DNA of 6,868 nt from Wenzhouxiangellaceae bacterium (GTDB lineage Bacteria; Pseudomonadota; Gammaproteobacteria; Xanthomonadales; Wenzhouxiangellaceae): contig JALQZL010000080.1 of assembly GCA_023258355.1 (NCBI GenBank), positions 1 through 6,868 on the forward strand. Reading direction: 5' to 3'. Positions 6,270-6,868 of this stretch are shown one piece after another. How positions within the stretch are numbered: position 1 is the stretch's first letter; each line of letters starts with the position of its first letter. A model generated the notes under the pieces. That model did not search any database and had not been told where the DNA came from. It saw only the letters and a program-made list of their open reading frames with translations. The position numbers and the translations under genes were made by a program.

Positions 6270-6791
6270 ATGTCTGAGATCAATGCAAACGTCGATGCGA
6301 CCGAAACCGAGAAATTTGATCGGATGGCTGCTCAGTGGTGGGATCCGGAAGGGGAGTGCCGCGCGCTTCACGACATAAACGCCCCTCGTCTTAACTATAT
6401 CGCTGAAAAAGTGGACTTGGCGGGGATGAAGTGTTTGGACATCGGCTGTGGGGGTGGGCTTCTCTCTGAAGCTTTGGCTCGGGCGGGATCTGATGTGGTC
6501 GGTATAGATTTGGCCAAGCGTGCTTTGGCTGTGGCCAGAATGCATGGGGAGAGCGAGGGCCTTTCTATTGATTATCGGTTGGTCAGTGCAGAAGCGTTGG
6601 CGGCGTCTGAGCCAGCACAGTATGGGGTAGTCTGCTGCATGGAGCTTTTAGAGCATGTGCCCAAGCCACAATCAATTATTGACGCAGCGGCTGAGCTCCT
6701 CACGGCTGACGGGCATCTGTTTTTAAGTACCATTAACCGGCACCCACTGGCGTGGGCGGGGGCCATCGTTGGGGCGGAGCATATTCAATGA
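6270..6791 (+). CDS. ubiG: Ubiquinone biosynthesis O-methyltransferase UbiG, C-terminus lost
   Basis: UbiG carries out both SAM-dependent O-methylations of ubiquinone synthesis and associates with the inner membrane. Seen: EKFDRMAAQWWDPEGECRALHDIN (14-37), a UbiG hallmark; PRLNYI (39-44); SAM motif I CLDIGCGGGLLSE (55-67); the acidic D80 in VVGID; CCMELLEHVPKPQS (122-135); and LFLSTINR (150-157). The reading frame ends at 173 residues, whereas E. coli UbiG has 240. It breaks off just after VGAEHI (167-172), where the family continues with a conserved LRMVPKGTH-like block. No frame downstream restores that block, so this is not a simple frameshift. The likely causes are a chimeric contig end or a real insertion. 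No convincing Shine-Dalgarno precedes the ATG; the 30-base gap after the deaminase gene is AT-rich. The part up to about 6785 looks fully normal. Confidence 0.9.
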   Translation: MSEINANVDATETEKFDRMAAQWWDPEGECRALHDINAPRLNYIAEKVDLAGMKCLDIGCGGGLLSEALARAGSDVVGIDLAKRALAVARMHGESEGLSIDYRLVSAEALAASEPAQYGVVCCMELLEHVPKPQSIIDAAAELLTADGHLFLSTINRHPLAWAGAIVGAEHIQ

Positions 6792-6868
6792 TCATCTTTA
6801 ATGCCTCCCACCTTGGACGACCCGTGCACTCATCCAAAATCTCTGTCTCCTTGTAGAAATTGTACTCC
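6786..6868. other. Terminal segment unrelated to UbiG, possible chimeric end or insertion edge
   Basis: After ATT at 6783-6785 the sequence no longer encodes UbiG in any frame. The minus strand is open from 6867 to a TAA at 6735-6733 (44 codons). Its first 28 or so codons, which lie in this segment, read like a genuine charged helical protein, including KETEILDECTGRPRWEALK. The remaining codons are the proline-rich antisense of ubiG and are not credible as protein. This suggests that a foreign coding fragment was joined here in reverse orientation. I cannot assign a family. The plus strand also shows 25 open codons after the UbiG TGA, with no family character. No terminal inverted repeat or target duplication can be judged with one edge only. 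Confidence 0.5.

Noticed and set aside
6240..6272. AT-rich gap before ubiG as a promoter
   Set aside because: TAGACT and GATTAT are spaced acceptably, but the -10 would overlap the ubiG start codon and match only four of six positions. Readthrough from the deaminase gene is simpler.
6780..6868. Simple frameshift as the cause of the short UbiG
   Set aside because: I translated all three plus frames after 6785 and none shows the conserved block that should follow VGAEHI, so one inserted or lost base cannot explain it.

Overview
The window reads as a compact stretch of chromosome from a gammaproteobacterium. The evidence is the gene set (EpmB with EF-P, UbiG, GluQ, HtpX, and an AccA of 319 residues, the same length as in E. 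coli), the family-like lengths, and the short intergenic gaps. The mtaD-ubiG order matches Pseudomonas as I recall it, but I would not name a genus. No phage genes, recognisable insertion sequence, CRISPR array, rRNA or tRNA gene is visible. Gene density is very high, and no gene-free stretch reaches 100 bases except, arguably, the last 80 bases.

Layout: (1) 1-2383, minus strand, read gluQ -> accA -> tilS. GluQ glutamylates the queuosine at wobble position 34 of tRNA-Asp. AccA is the alpha carboxyltransferase subunit of acetyl-CoA carboxylase. TilS makes lysidine at wobble position 34 of tRNA-Ile2; its start overlaps the end of accA by 23 bases, and it runs off the left edge. (2) 2428-3309, plus strand, htpX, a membrane zinc protease of the heat-shock/envelope stress response. 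A good sigma-32-type promoter candidate lies inside the 5' end of the divergent gluQ. (3) 3324-4328, minus strand, epmB, lysine 2,3-aminomutase, convergent with htpX and divergent from efp. (4) 4360-6791, plus strand, efp -> mtaD-like deaminase -> ubiG. EF-P carries the Lys34 that EpmB-derived beta-lysine modifies.

Functional threads: three of the seven genes with a clear role act on decoding or elongation (GluQ, TilS, EF-P), and EpmB serves EF-P. The deaminase (MTA/SAH type) sits next to UbiG, a methyltransferase that releases SAH, so the pair may be linked through by-product removal.

Main anomaly: UbiG homology stops abruptly at about 6785, some 70 residues early. The last ~80 bases carry nothing like UbiG in any frame, while the minus strand there is open with a protein-like reading. 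This is either a chimeric contig end or a real insertion/rearrangement breakpoint. I found no convincing new biological system; the rest is well-known housekeeping content.
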